The position numbers and the translations under genes were made by a program. A stretch of DNA of 56,572 bases, taken from contig JACIYH010000008.1 of NCBI GenBank assembly GCA_014360055.1, forward strand, positions 1-56,572, read 5' to 3'. This DNA comes from Bacillota bacterium. Its GTDB lineage: Bacteria; Bacillota; Sulfobacillia; JACIYH01. The notes beneath the pieces are model-generated. The model had not been told where the DNA came from and did not search any database. It worked only from the letters and a program-made list of their open reading frames with translations. Positions 43,805 through 52,467 of this stretch are shown here, in pieces; the first letter of the stretch is position 1; each line of letters starts with the position of its first letter.

Positions 43805-44797
43805 GTGCCGGCTAACCTGACTCCCGACTATCTGGCGGCGGAACAGCGCTTTCGGGAAGCGGTCACGCTGGAGGACAAGCTGGATGCGCTGGAGGAGATG
43901 CTGGCCACCATCCCCAAGCACAAGGGGACGGAAAAGATGCAGGCCGACATCAAGCGCCGCATGGCCCGCATCCGCGCCGAACTCGCGTCGCGTCCCCAGG
44001 CGGCCCGCCGTCGCTCCCTCTACCGGGTGGAGAGACACGGGGCCGGGCAGGTGGTGCTGGCCGGTCCTCCCAACGCCGGTAAGTCCCGGCTCCTGGGCAG
44101 CCTGAGCAACGCCGCCCCCGAGGTGGCTCCCTATCCCTTCACCACCCGGTTCCCCCTCGCGGGGATGATGCCCTTCGAGAACGTGCAGGTGCAGCTGGTG
44201 GATCTCCCTCCCCTGGCCCGGGACATGACGCCGGGGGAAGTGCTGGGGCTGGTGCGGGCGGCCGATGCCGTCCTGCTGGTTTTCGATCTCGGGGACGACG
44301 ACCTGCTCAGCCAGGCCGATGAGGTGCTGGGGATGCTGCAGGATGCCCGCATCACCCTGGTGGGCGAGGGGAGGTCTGACCGTTTCCGCAAGCGGGCCCT
44401 GGTGGTGGGTAACAAGGCCGACCTGCCCGGGGCCATGGATCACCTGGAACTGCTGGAGGGGATGTGTGCGGCCCCGCCGGGTGGGCACGAGCCCCTGCCG
44501 GTGCTGGCGATCTCGGCGGCGTCGGGTCTCCACCTGGAGGAACTGCGCGGCCGCATCTTCTCCCTGCTGGAGAAGATTCGGGTGTATCCCAAGGCACCCG
44601 GGCGCAAGGTGGAGTTCGATTCCCCCCTGGTGCTGCCCCGTGGTTCTACGGTGCTGGAGGCCGCCGAAGACCTGCACAAGGATATCGCCCGCAACCTGAA
44701 GTACGCCCGCATCTGGAGTTCCCGCACGTTCGACGGGCAAATGGTGCCCCGCGACTTCGTCCTCGAAGAAGGGGATGTGGTGGAGTTCCACACCTGA
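43805..44797 (+). CDS. Obg/DRG-like GTPase with C-terminal TGS domain
   Basis: A 330-residue GTP-binding protein. An N-terminal helical stretch (about 1-75) precedes G1 GPPNAGKS (87-94), a switch region PYPFTTRFPL, G3-like VDLPPL (the usual DxxG is altered) and G4 NKAD (203-206). Residues about 265-330 form a TGS domain with RGSTVLEAAEDLHKDIARNLKYARIW and the terminal DVVEFHT, the same layout as DRG and YchF-type proteins. The order helical-G-TGS resembles the DRG group more than Obg. GTG start with GGGGGAACGAG upstream. Placed 28 nt after clpC and 31 nt before radA; a ribosome-associated role is likely from the TGS domain (inference). Confidence 0.85.
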   Translation: MPANLTPDYLAAEQRFREAVTLEDKLDALEEMLATIPKHKGTEKMQADIKRRMARIRAELASRPQAARRRSLYRVERHGAGQVVLAGPPNAGKSRLLGSLSNAAPEVAPYPFTTRFPLAGMMPFENVQVQLVDLPPLARDMTPGEVLGLVRAADAVLLVFDLGDDDLLSQADEVLGMLQDARITLVGEGRSDRFRKRALVVGNKADLPGAMDHLELLEGMCAAPPGGHEPLPVLAISAASGLHLEELRGRIFSLLEKIRVYPKAPGRKVEFDSPLVLPRGSTVLEAAEDLHKDIARNLKYARIWSSRTFDGQMVPRDFVLEEGDVVEFHT

Positions 44798-44828
44798 CGG
44801 GTGGCCCGGGGTCAGGGGGGGGTTACGG

Positions 44829-46196
44829 GTGCCGGAAGCGCGCAGCCGATACGTGTGCCAGAGTTGTGGGTACGAGGCACCCCGCTGGCTGGGCCGCTGC
44901 CCGCAATGCGGCCAGTGGAACAGCCTGGTGGAGGAACTCCTGCCCGGCCGCGCGCCGGGCGGGCGGGCCTGGATACAGGAATCGGCTGCCCCCGTGGCCA
45001 TCACCGCCGTGGAGGCCCGCCCCCGGCCGCGCTTTGGCACCGGCAGCACCGAGATGGACCGGGTGCTGGGAGGGGGCGTGGTACCCGGGTCGCTGGTGCT
45101 CATCGGGGGTGACCCCGGGGTGGGGAAATCCACCTTGCTCCTCCAGGTAAGCCGCGCCGTGAGCCGGGAGGCGCGCGTCCTGTACATATCGGGAGAGGAA
45201 TCGGTTCAGCAGATCAGGCTGCGTGCCGAGCGCCTGGGCTCCCTCTCGGACCAGCTGCTGGTCATGGCCCACACCGACCTGGACGACATCACCCGTCGCA
45301 TCGGGGAGGTGGTCCCCCGCCTGGCGGTGGTGGATTCCATCCAGACTGTCTACCGGGCGGATCTCGGTTCCGCCCCGGGGTCGGTGAGCCAGGTGCGGGA
45401 GTGCGCCGCCGAATTGCTGCGCGTGGCCAAGGCCACCGGGGTGGCCATCTTCATCGTGGGGCACGTGACCAAGGGCGGCGAAATCGCCGGTCCCCGGGTG
45501 CTGGAGCACATGGTGGACGCCGTCCTCTACCTGGACGGCGACAGGCACCACGCCTACCGGGTGCTGCGGGCGCACAAAAACCGGTTCGGTTCTGCCAGCG
45601 AGATGGGCGTGTTCGAGATGGCGGAGTCCGGGTTGATCGACGTGCCCAACCCTTCGGGGTTCTTCCTGGCCGAGCGGCCGCAAGGGGTGCCGGGATCGGT
45701 GGTCACGGCATGTCTGGAGGGGATGCGTCCCCTCCTGGTGGAGGTGCAGGCCCTGGTGAGCCCCACTCCCTTCGCTGTGCCCAGGCGTATGGTGGCGGGG
45801 CTGGACGCAGGCCGGGCCGTGCTCATGGCCGCCGTGCTGGAGAAGCGCCTGGGGTTGCACCTGGGCAACCAGGATGCCTACGTGAAGGTGGCCGGCGGCG
45901 TGAAGATCGATGAGCCCGCCGTCGATCTGGCCGTGGCGGTGGCCCTGGCCTCCAGTTTCCGGGACCTGCCCGTGCGGCCGGATGTGGTGGTGACGGGCGA
46001 GGTGGGGCTGGCCGGTGAAGTGCGTGGCATCCCGCGGGTGGCGGAACGCGTGCGGGAAGCCGAACGGGTGGGCTTTGGCCGGTTCATCCTGCCCGCGTCG
46101 GGCCTGCGGAGCCTGGAGCGGATGGGATGGCAGGGCAAGATACAGGTGGAGGGCGTATCCGGCGTGGGCGAGGCCCTCGAACTGGTACTCGGCTGA
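44829..46196 (+). CDS. radA: DNA repair protein RadA (Sms)
   Basis: DnaB-like helicase/branch-migration protein in recombination. The 455-residue product has an N-terminal zinc finger (YVCQSCGYEAPRWLGRCPQCGQW), Walker A GDPGVGKS (94-101), the RadA-specific KNRFGS motif (250-255) and a C-terminal Lon-like domain with FAVPRRMVAGLD and the VKIDEPAVDLAVA segment. The start is GTG 44829, after a run of G residues that serves as the binding site. Radiating from clpC through radA to disA, the order matches Bacillus and clostridia. Confidence 0.96.
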   Translation: MPEARSRYVCQSCGYEAPRWLGRCPQCGQWNSLVEELLPGRAPGGRAWIQESAAPVAITAVEARPRPRFGTGSTEMDRVLGGGVVPGSLVLIGGDPGVGKSTLLLQVSRAVSREARVLYISGEESVQQIRLRAERLGSLSDQLLVMAHTDLDDITRRIGEVVPRLAVVDSIQTVYRADLGSAPGSVSQVRECAAELLRVAKATGVAIFIVGHVTKGGEIAGPRVLEHMVDAVLYLDGDRHHAYRVLRAHKNRFGSASEMGVFEMAESGLIDVPNPSGFFLAERPQGVPGSVVTACLEGMRPLLVEVQALVSPTPFAVPRRMVAGLDAGRAVLMAAVLEKRLGLHLGNQDAYVKVAGGVKIDEPAVDLAVAVALASSFRDLPVRPDVVVTGEVGLAGEVRGIPRVAERVREAERVGFGRFILPASGLRSLERMGWQGKIQVEGVSGVGEALELVLG

Positions 46197-46230
46197 AGGT
46201 GAGCGGGGCAGGAACGGGGCGGAGTGAGCG

Positions 46231-47310
46231 ATGGCTGAAACCGCGGATACCTGGAGCAGGACGGTGCGCATGGTGGCCCCCGGAACGGTACTCAGGGAGG
46301 CGCTGGACAACATCGTGCGCGCCCGCACCGGGGCCCTGATTGTGGTGGGTGACAGCCCCGAGGTCATGAAGCTGGTGACGGGGGGATTTCCCCTGGACGT
46401 GCCCGTGGTGCCGGCGGTGCTGTACGAGTTGTCCAAGATGGACGGTGCCATCGTGCTCAGCCGTGATGCGAGCCGCGTACTGTGGGCCAACACCCAGCTC
46501 GTGCCCGATCCCACCATCCCTTCGGAGGAAGCGGGTATCCGGCACCGCACCGCCGAACGGGTGGCCCGCCAGACGGGGGAACTGGTCATCGCCGTATCGC
46601 AGCGCCGGAACACGATCACCCTTTACCGGGGTAACCTGCGCTACGTGCTCCCCGACGCCCCCGTGGTGCTGGCCAAGGCCAACCAGGCGCTGCAGACGCT
46701 GGAGAAGTACCGCAGCGTTTTCCAGGAAGACCTTCAGCGACTGACCGCATTGGAACTGGAGGACGCCGTGACCCTGGGGGACGTCCTCACCGTGGTCCAC
46801 CGGGCGGAGATGGCCAACCGTATTGTGGCCGAAGTGGACGGCTACGTGGGCGAGTTGGGCACGGAAGGCTGGCTGGTGAACCTGGAACTGCGCGAACTGC
46901 AGGTGGGCATCGAAGAACAGGAGGAGCTGGTGCTGGCTGACTACGTGGCCGACGGCCGGGACCCGGACGAGGCCCGGGACGAACTCACCGCCCTCAGCCG
47001 CGAGGCGCTGCGGGACAGCGCCACCCTGGCGCGCATCCTGGGTTACCCCTCGCCTCCCGGCTTCGCGGACACGCGCGTCTCCCCCCGGGGGCTGCGCGTC
47101 CTGCGTGCCATCCCCCACCTTCCCGTAGCCGTGGTGGACAACCTGGTGGCCCGGTTCGGAAGGCTTCCGGCCGTCATGCAGGCCAGCCTGCAGGAACTGG
47201 ACGAGGTGGAGGGCATAGGCGAGGTGCGGGCCCGCGCCGTCTGCGAGGGCCTCAAGCGCATGCGCGAGGACCTCTCCCGCCGGCTGTCCCCCTCACCTAC
47301 CCCCCGCTAG
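46231..47310 (+). CDS. disA: DNA integrity scanning diadenylate cyclase DisA
   Basis: Makes cyclic di-AMP and checks DNA for damage, notably before sporulation. The 359-residue octameric protein has the DAC domain (about 10-140) with D71-G72-A73 and R104-H105-R106, both intact, so cyclase activity is expected. A helical linker follows, and the C terminus has the HhH DNA-binding domain (LQELDEVEGIGEVRARAVCEGLKR). ATG start with GGCGGAGTGAGCG before it. RadA is known to modulate DisA, and the two are adjacent. It converges with the small minus-strand gene. Confidence 0.96.
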   Translation: MAETADTWSRTVRMVAPGTVLREALDNIVRARTGALIVVGDSPEVMKLVTGGFPLDVPVVPAVLYELSKMDGAIVLSRDASRVLWANTQLVPDPTIPSEEAGIRHRTAERVARQTGELVIAVSQRRNTITLYRGNLRYVLPDAPVVLAKANQALQTLEKYRSVFQEDLQRLTALELEDAVTLGDVLTVVHRAEMANRIVAEVDGYVGELGTEGWLVNLELRELQVGIEEQEELVLADYVADGRDPDEARDELTALSREALRDSATLARILGYPSPPGFADTRVSPRGLRVLRAIPHLPVAVVDNLVARFGRLPAVMQASLQELDEVEGIGEVRARAVCEGLKRMREDLSRRLSPSPTPR

Positions 47311-47325
47311 CCCGTGCAGATCGTG

Positions 47326-47352
47326 CCCGGCGGCCCCATCCGGCCCGCCGGG
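47326..47352. other. GC-rich hairpin between disA and the convergent small gene
   Basis: CCCGGCGG (47326-47333) and CCGCCGGG (47345-47352) form an 8-bp stem with an 11-nt loop, in the 66-bp gap between convergent genes. There is no T-run on either strand, so termination is only a possibility. Confidence 0.35.
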
Positions 47353-47376
47353 GGCCAGCGGGGCAAGCGGCGGAGG

Positions 47377-47775
47377 TCAGGTGAGGGAGTAGGGGCCGAG
47401 GGTCGATATGTGCTGGTGTTCTTTGAGGAGAATGTCGTAGAGATTCAGGTCCAGGAGATTACAAAGGGCAGCCAGGTAAAAGAGGTGGCTGCCCACTTCC
47501 TGTTCCAGGATTTCCCGGCAATGCTCGCACAACTTGCCTTCCAGGTGGGTTTCCATGTACCGCCGCATCTCCTGCAGGGAGGACACGTCGGGCGGGATGT
47601 GCTGCCTGTGGGCGTGCACGTGCAGGCACCCGCAGGTGGTGACGGCCTTGCTTACCGCCCGGTTGATCCGTGCGCTGGACTCCTGCAGCTTGGAGAGAAC
47701 GTCCAGGATGCTGCGGTGCCGGACCAGGGACCCCTCCACTGCCTGCTGGAATCCGTCACACAGAAGATCTTTCAA
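47377..47775 (-). CDS. Small conserved Firmicutes protein often found beside disA (DUF1573-like)
   Basis: A 132-residue cytoplasmic protein. The TTG at 47775 is taken as start since GGAAGGTGG lies upstream and the frame beyond it enters a tRNA gene. The sequence FQQAVEGSLVRHRSILDVLSKLQESSARINRAVSKAV, a TTCGCLHV pair of cysteines, LEGKLCEHCREILEQEVGSHLFYLAALCNLLDLNLYDILLKE and the ending TLGPYSLT match, from memory, a clostridial family that is usually next to disA; the domain name is recalled, not checked. Function unknown. It lies just downstream of tRNA-Ala on the same strand and may be co-transcribed with it. Confidence 0.65.
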   Translation of the reverse strand: MKDLLCDGFQQAVEGSLVRHRSILDVLSKLQESSARINRAVSKAVTTCGCLHVHAHRQHIPPDVSSLQEMRRYMETHLEGKLCEHCREILEQEVGSHLFYLAALCNLLDLNLYDILLKEHQHISTLGPYSLT

Positions 47776-47804
47776 AAACCGGCACCACCTTCCAGAGACA
47801 GTGG

Positions 47805-47879
47805 TGGTGGACGTGGCGGGACTCGAACCCGCGGCCTCTCGGATGCGAACCGAACGCTCTCCCACTGAGCTACACGCCC
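47805..47879 (-). tRNA. tRNA-Ala (anticodon CGC)
   Basis: Minus-strand cloverleaf: acceptor GGGCGTG/CACGTCC with the G3-U70 wobble that identifies alanine tRNAs, D arm GCTC...GAGC, anticodon loop TTCGCAT (CGC, reading GCG), T arm GCGGG-TTCGAGT-CCCGC, discriminator A and encoded CCA (47805-47807). Its own promoter is at 47903-47931. Confidence 0.95.
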
Positions 47880-47902
47880 ACCGTCAGTCTTCTCGCAGGG
47901 CC

Positions 47903-47931
47903 ATTTTACAACGAGCCCTGCGGGGCGTCAA
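47903..47931 (-). promoter_or_regulatory. Promoter of tRNA-Ala
   Basis: Minus strand: TTGACG (47931-47926), 17-bp spacer, TAAAAT (47908-47903), placing the start about 17 nt before the tRNA. Its -35 is one base from the -35 of the opposing carD promoter. Confidence 0.8.
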
Positions 47932-47932
47932 G

Positions 47933-47962
47933 TTGACCCCCGGCAGCGCGTTGTGCTACGCT
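47933..47962 (+). promoter_or_regulatory. Promoter of carD
   Basis: TTGACC (47933-47938), 18-bp spacer, TACGCT (47957-47962), with a TGC extension before the -10. The start point near 47969 leaves a short leader to the carD ATG at 47994. It is back to back with the tRNA-Ala promoter. Confidence 0.55.
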
Positions 47963-47993
47963 TACAGGAGAGGGGTTTGCAGGAGGCCGTGCC

Positions 47994-48470
47994 ATGTTCA
48001 AGGTCGGTGACAAGGTCGTCTACCCCATGCACGGGGCGGGAGTGATAGAGGCGGTCGAGGAGCACGAGGTGCTGGGCCAGAAGCAGGAGTACTACATAAT
48101 GCGCCTGCCTCTGGGAGACATGAAGGTCATGATCCCCGTCAACAGCGTGGATCAGGTGGGTCTGCGGGCGGTGGAGCCGGCGGAGCGCATGGATGCGGTA
48201 ATCGCCACCCTGGGACGGCCGGCTCCTTCCACACCGGGGAACTGGAACCACCGTTACCGCGCTAACCTGGAAAAGATAAAGAGCGGCAACGCCTTCGAAG
48301 TTGCGGAAGTGGTGCTCAGCCTCACCCGGCGCGATCGGGAAAAGGGCCTCTCGACCGGGGAACGGCGCATGTTGGAGGTAGCCAGGCAGATTCTGGTATC
48401 GGAGCTGATACTCTCCAAGGGTCTTGCTCTGCAGGAGGCCTCCTCCCTGCTCGACCGGGCGCTGGCGTGA
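47994..48470 (+). CDS. CarD/CdnL family RNA polymerase-binding regulator
   Basis: A 158-residue CarD-like protein. The N-terminal RNAP-interacting (TRCF-like) domain reads MFKVGDKVVYPMHGAGVIEAVEEHEVLGQKQEYY and continues to VMIPVNSVDQVGLR (about 1-60); the C-terminal helical domain, from about 80 on, has W near residue 84 and the LTRRDREKGLSTGERRMLEVARQILVSELILSKG helices. CarD proteins stabilise open complexes at rRNA and other promoters. ATG start with AGGAGG 8 nt upstream. Position between disA and the PIN/TRAM gene is typical of clostridia and bacilli. Confidence 0.92.
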   Translation: MFKVGDKVVYPMHGAGVIEAVEEHEVLGQKQEYYIMRLPLGDMKVMIPVNSVDQVGLRAVEPAERMDAVIATLGRPAPSTPGNWNHRYRANLEKIKSGNAFEVAEVVLSLTRRDREKGLSTGERRMLEVARQILVSELILSKGLALQEASSLLDRALA

Positions 48471-48576
48471 GGGTACCCTCCGCGCGGGGTGCGTCCTGCC
48501 CGCTCAGGGCAGCCGCCGGAACGGGGTTCCCTGTGCCCCGGGCGGGGACGGGCGCGGATGGGCGGGGAAGGGTTCC

Positions 48577-48606
48577 TTGCCGCCTTCCGCTTTCCTGCCC
48601 TATAAT
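48577..48606 (+). promoter_or_regulatory. Promoter of the PIN/TRAM-ispDF-cysS operon
   Basis: TTGCCG (48577-48582), 18-bp spacer, TATAAT (48601-48606), with transcription starting near 48613 and a 41-nt leader. The following genes overlap one another through rlmB, so this is probably the main promoter of a long operon. Confidence 0.7.
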
Positions 48607-48653
48607 TAGTCTCAGCAGAGAGACAGGCGGGGCGGAGAGGGGGTGTAATCGAG

Positions 48654-49730
48654 TTGGACGTTAAGCTCAGGAGGGTGGTAGCGGTAGTGGGTCTGCTGGC
48701 CGGGCTGGCCAGCGGTGCGTGGGGTGCTGATCCGTTGCTCCTCTACCTGGGGGTTTCTCTGCCGCCCATCCAGCGCGTGGGTGTGCTGGTGTTGGGGGCG
48801 GTGCTGGGCGGCCTCATAGGTTTCATCGTATTCCCCCAGTTGGTGTGGGCGGTCCTGGCGGGGACGAGACGCCTGGAGGGGAGCCTGTCCCGGGTCCCCA
48901 TCCCCGATATGGTGGCGGGTACCGTGGGGCTGATATGCGGGTTGCTCATCGCCAATCTGCTTACCTATCCCTTTTCCCGTCTGCCCAGCGTGGGGCCTTT
49001 CCTGCCCCCGGTGGCCAGCATCATCATCGGTTACCTGGGTGCCAGTCTGGCCGTCCACCGGCGCGATGAACTGGCGGGGTTGGTTCCTTTCCTGGGACGC
49101 TGGGCCGGCAAGGAACGGACGCGCGACGGGATGGCCAAGATCCTCGACACCAGCGCCATTATCGACGGGCGCATCGTGGACGTGTGCCAGACCGGGTTTC
49201 TGGAGGGCCCGGTGGTGATCCCGTCCTTCGTGCTGGAGGAGCTGCGCCACATCGCAGATTCCGCCGACGGCACCCGCCGGAACCGGGGGCGCCGGGGCCT
49301 GGAGGTGCTGGCCCAGCTCCAGCAGACGCCGGGGGTGCCGGTGCAGGTCTGGGACAAAGACGTACCCGGGCGTGACGTGGACAGCAAGCTGCTACGGCTG
49401 GCCAGGCAGATGCGGGGCAAGGTTGTCACCAACGACTTCAACCTGAACCGGGTGTGCGCCGTGCAGGGCATCCCCGTGCTGAACCTCAACGAACTGGCCA
49501 ATGCCCTCAAGCCCAGGGTGCTGCCGGGAGAAGAAATGTCGGTGCACATCCTGCGCGACGGCAAGGAAGCCGGGCAGGGCGTGGGCTACCTGGACGACGG
49601 CACCATGATCGTGGTGGAGGGCGGCAAGCGGCACATCGGGGAAACCATCGAAGTGGCGGTCACCAGCGTGCTGCAGACCGCGGCCGGGCGCATGATCTTC
49701 GCCCGGCCCAAGCTGGACAAGGCGGGATGA
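48654..49730 (+). CDS. Membrane-bound PIN/TRAM domain protein (YacL-like)
   Basis: A 358-residue protein. Four hydrophobic segments (about residues 8-24, 38-60, 84-105, 116-135) anchor it in the membrane. The PIN nuclease-fold domain follows, ILDTSAIIDGRI with Asp165, then VIPSFVLEELRHIADS, KVVTNDFNLNRVC and a LNLNELANAL end, with the conserved acidic residues needed for metal-dependent RNA cleavage. A C-terminal TRAM domain has LPGEEMSVHILRDGKEAGQGVGYLDDGTMIVVE. This is the arrangement of B. subtilis YacL. TTG start with GAGAGGGGG upstream. Function as an RNase is family-inferred. Confidence 0.9.
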   Translation: MDVKLRRVVAVVGLLAGLASGAWGADPLLLYLGVSLPPIQRVGVLVLGAVLGGLIGFIVFPQLVWAVLAGTRRLEGSLSRVPIPDMVAGTVGLICGLLIANLLTYPFSRLPSVGPFLPPVASIIIGYLGASLAVHRRDELAGLVPFLGRWAGKERTRDGMAKILDTSAIIDGRIVDVCQTGFLEGPVVIPSFVLEELRHIADSADGTRRNRGRRGLEVLAQLQQTPGVPVQVWDKDVPGRDVDSKLLRLARQMRGKVVTNDFNLNRVCAVQGIPVLNLNELANALKPRVLPGEEMSVHILRDGKEAGQGVGYLDDGTMIVVEGGKRHIGETIEVAVTSVLQTAAGRMIFARPKLDKAG

Positions 49731-50899
49731 GCCACCGGGTGGGGGCCATCCTGGCGGCAGCCGGCCGGGGGGAGAGGCTGGGGCTGGGCCCCAAGGCCCT
49801 GGTGCCGCTCGGGGGATGGCCCCTGGTGTTGTGGGCTCTGCGGCCCTTACAGGAAGCCGGGCTGGACGAGATCGTGGTGGTGGCGCCTCCGGAGGCCACG
49901 GCCGAGGTGAGGCGCCTGATCGGCGCACGGGGGAGCTTCCCGGCCGTGCGGTCGGTGCTGCCGGGTGGCCTTCGCCGGCAGGATTCCGTGTACGCGGGAC
50001 TGCAGGCACTTACGCAAGAGGTGGGGTGGGTGGTGGTCCACGATGCCGCCCGGCCCTTCACCACTCCGGAACTGGTGGCCCGCGTCCTCGCCGCGGCGCG
50101 GGAAACGGGAGCGGCAGTGGCGGCGGCCCCCGCGGTGGACACTCTCAAAGAGGGGACCGGCACGGTACGGCGGACCGTCCCCCGGGAGGAGATGTGGCAC
50201 GCCCAGACCCCCCAGGCCTTCCGCCGGGACTGGCTGGAGGAAGCCCACCGGCGCGCCCGGAGTGAGGGCTTTGCGGGCACGGACGACAGCGTGCTGGTGG
50301 AGAGGCTGGGTCACCCGGTGAGGCTGGTGCCTTCCTGCCATCACAATCTCAAGATCACCGGGCCAGAAGACCTCAGGCTGGCAGAAGAACTGGTGCGGGG
50401 CAGTACCACGGTGAGGGTGGGGATGGGATTCGACGTCCACCCCTTCGCCCCGGGCAGGCCCCTGGTGCTGGCGGGAGTGGAGATCCCCTCTCCGGTGGGG
50501 CTGGCCGGCCACTCGGATGCAGACGTGGTCTGCCACGCCCTCATGGACGCCCTCCTGGGGGCGGCGGGTGAGCGGGACATCGGCTTCTGGTTTCCTCCCT
50601 CGCATCCCCGGTGGCGGGGGGCGCGCAGCCGGGAGCTGCTCGTGCAGGTGGTGGCACGGCTGGCGGAGAGGGGGTTCACCCCCGTGAATGCCGATGTTAC
50701 CGTGGTGGCCGAGGAGCCGCTGCTGTCACCGCTGGTACCTGCCATGAAGGCGAGCCTGGCCGGCGCCCTGGGGCTGGACGAGGGGGCAGTGGCGGTGAAG
50801 GCCACTACGGCTGAGGGACTGGGAGCCCTGGGGCGGCGGGAGGGCATGGCGGCCTGGGCCGTGTGCGCGGTGCGGGCGCCGGGGAGGTGGAGGATTTGA
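49727..50899 (+). CDS. ispDF: Bifunctional IspD-IspF (MEP pathway isoprenoid synthesis)
   Basis: One 390-residue frame carries two enzymes of the methylerythritol phosphate pathway. Residues 1-225 are 4-diphosphocytidyl-2-C-methylerythritol synthase: AILAAAGRGERLG, QDSVYAGLQAL, VVVHDAARPF, AQTPQAFRRD and GTDDSVLVE are all present. From about 229 is 2-C-methylerythritol 2,4-cyclodiphosphate synthase with GMGFDVHPF (Asp236 and His238 bind zinc), GHSDADVVCHALMDALLGA, DIGFWFP and the C-terminal KATTAEGLGALGRREGMAA. IspDF fusions are known elsewhere, although IspE is not present here. ATG overlaps the PIN gene stop (ATGA). Confidence 0.94.
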   Translation: MSHRVGAILAAAGRGERLGLGPKALVPLGGWPLVLWALRPLQEAGLDEIVVVAPPEATAEVRRLIGARGSFPAVRSVLPGGLRRQDSVYAGLQALTQEVGWVVVHDAARPFTTPELVARVLAAARETGAAVAAAPAVDTLKEGTGTVRRTVPREEMWHAQTPQAFRRDWLEEAHRRARSEGFAGTDDSVLVERLGHPVRLVPSCHHNLKITGPEDLRLAEELVRGSTTVRVGMGFDVHPFAPGRPLVLAGVEIPSPVGLAGHSDADVVCHALMDALLGAAGERDIGFWFPPSHPRWRGARSRELLVQVVARLAERGFTPVNADVTVVAEEPLLSPLVPAMKASLAGALGLDEGAVAVKATTAEGLGALGRREGMAAWAVCAVRAPGRWRI

Positions 50900-52467
50900 T
50901 CAGCGTATACGATACCCTGACCCGGACGCAACGGGAGTTCCAGCCCCGGGACCCGGGGCGGGTGACCATATACGTGTGTGGCGTAACGCCTTACGACGAG
51001 GCCCACATCGGCCACGCGCGCCCCGCCGTGGTCTGGGACGTTATCCGGCGCTACCTGGAGTACCGGGGTTACAGCGTCCACCTGGTGCAGAACTTTACCG
51101 ACATAGACGACAAGGTCATTGCCCGTGGCCGCGAACTGGGCAGGGATCCCCTGGAAATATCGCGTCATTACTCCCAGCGCTACCTGGAGGACATGGCCGC
51201 CCTGGGGGTGAAGCCCGCCCACCAGTATCCGCGGGTTTCCGAACACATCCCCGAGATCGTCGAGATGGTACGCACACTGGTGGAAAAGGGCCACGCCTAC
51301 GAAGCCTCGGGGGACGTCTACTTCCGGGTGGCCAGTTTCCCGGAGTACGGCAAGCTCTCCGGGCGCAGCGTGGACGAGCTGCGGGCCGGCGCCCGGGTGG
51401 AGCCGGGGGAGGCGAAGGAAAGCCCCGAGGATTTCGCCCTCTGGAAGGCGGCCAGGCCGGGGGAACCCTCGTGGCCGAGCCCCTGGGGGCCGGGCCGGCC
51501 GGGCTGGCACATCGAATGCTCCGCCATGGCCCTCCGTTACCTGGGCAACGGCTTCGACATGCACGGCGGCGGCGTGGAACTAATCTTCCCCCACCACGAA
51601 AACGAGATCGCGCAGAGCGAGGCGTACACGGGGGAAGCACCCTTCGTGCGCTACTGGGTGCACAACGGCCTGGTTACCCTGCGGGAAGAAAAGATGTCCA
51701 AATCGCTCAAGAACTTCGTCACCGTACGGGAACTCCTCGACCGGTACCCGGCGGGAGCCATCAGGCTCTACCTCCTCTCCGCCCATTACCGGGTGCCCCT
51801 GGAGTTCGACACCGAGCGCCTGGACGAGGCCAGGCGGGCGTGGGAGCGGCTGGGGAACGCGCTCCGTTCCCTGGACGAGGTGCTCGAGCGCGAGGTGGCG
51901 GCGGGCGACGAGGCGCTGGCGGCGGCCGCCCGCCTGGGAGAAGAGGCCGGGCGCGCGCGGGAGCGGTTCCGCATGGCCATGGAGGACGACTTCAACACCC
52001 CCCAGGCGCTCGCTGCCCTGTTCGATCTGGCGCGGGCCGGCAATACGGCGGTTTCCCTGCTTCTGCGGGGCGGCCCCCTCTCCCTGAGCGGAGACGCCCG
52101 CGACGGGCTGCTGCGGGCCCGCACTGCCCTGGCCGAGCTGGGGGGCGTCCTGGGAGTGGTTGAATCGCCCTGCACCCCCAGCGGCGGTGCCGCGGCACGG
52201 TTCGTCCACGGAAGCGACCAGGCCCAGGGCGGGGAGGACGCGGCGGTAGAGAGAGTCGGGGGCGGGGTCGGAACTGGCGGATGGGATGCCCTGGGGCGGG
52301 AACTGCTGGGCGTGCTCCTCGACCTCAGGGCGCGGGCGCGGGGGGAGAAGAACTGGGCCCTGGCCGACCTCATCCGCGGGCGTTTGGGCGAGTTAGGGAT
52401 CACCCTCGAAGACACCCCCCTGGGGACGCGGTGGCGTCTTCCCGGTGGAGAGGGCGGTATCAGGTGA
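50896..52467 (+). CDS. cysS: Cysteinyl-tRNA synthetase
   Basis: Charges tRNA-Cys. The 523-residue class I synthetase has the zinc-binding [18 protein letters not shown] with HIGH at 37-40, a second zinc set in [10 protein letters not shown] and FPHHENE, and KMSKS at 266-270. The TTG start has GGGGAGG 8 nt upstream and overlaps the ispDF stop. Between the anticodon-binding DALR region and the C terminus (about residues 425-465) lies a Gly/Ala/Val-rich insertion starting [15 protein letters not shown], not usual in the family and similar in style to those in Pgk and ArgG. The C-terminal [22 protein letters not shown] is normal. Confidence 0.96.
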   Translation: MISVYDTLTRTQREFQPRDPGRVTIYVCGVTPYDEAHIGHARPAVVWDVIRRYLEYRGYSVHLVQNFTDIDDKVIARGRELGRDPLEISRHYSQRYLEDMAALGVKPAHQYPRVSEHIPEIVEMVRTLVEKGHAYEASGDVYFRVASFPEYGKLSGRSVDELRAGARVEPGEAKESPEDFALWKAARPGEPSWPSPWGPGRPGWHIECSAMALRYLGNGFDMHGGGVELIFPHHENEIAQSEAYTGEAPFVRYWVHNGLVTLREEKMSKSLKNFVTVRELLDRYPAGAIRLYLLSAHYRVPLEFDTERLDEARRAWERLGNALRSLDEVLEREVAAGDEALAAAARLGEEAGRARERFRMAMEDDFNTPQALAALFDLARAGNTAVSLLLRGGPLSLSGDARDGLLRARTALAELGGVLGVVESPCTPSGGAAARFVHGSDQAQGGEDAAVERVGGGVGTGGWDALGRELLGVLLDLRARARGEKNWALADLIRGRLGELGITLEDTPLGTRWRLPGGEGGIR

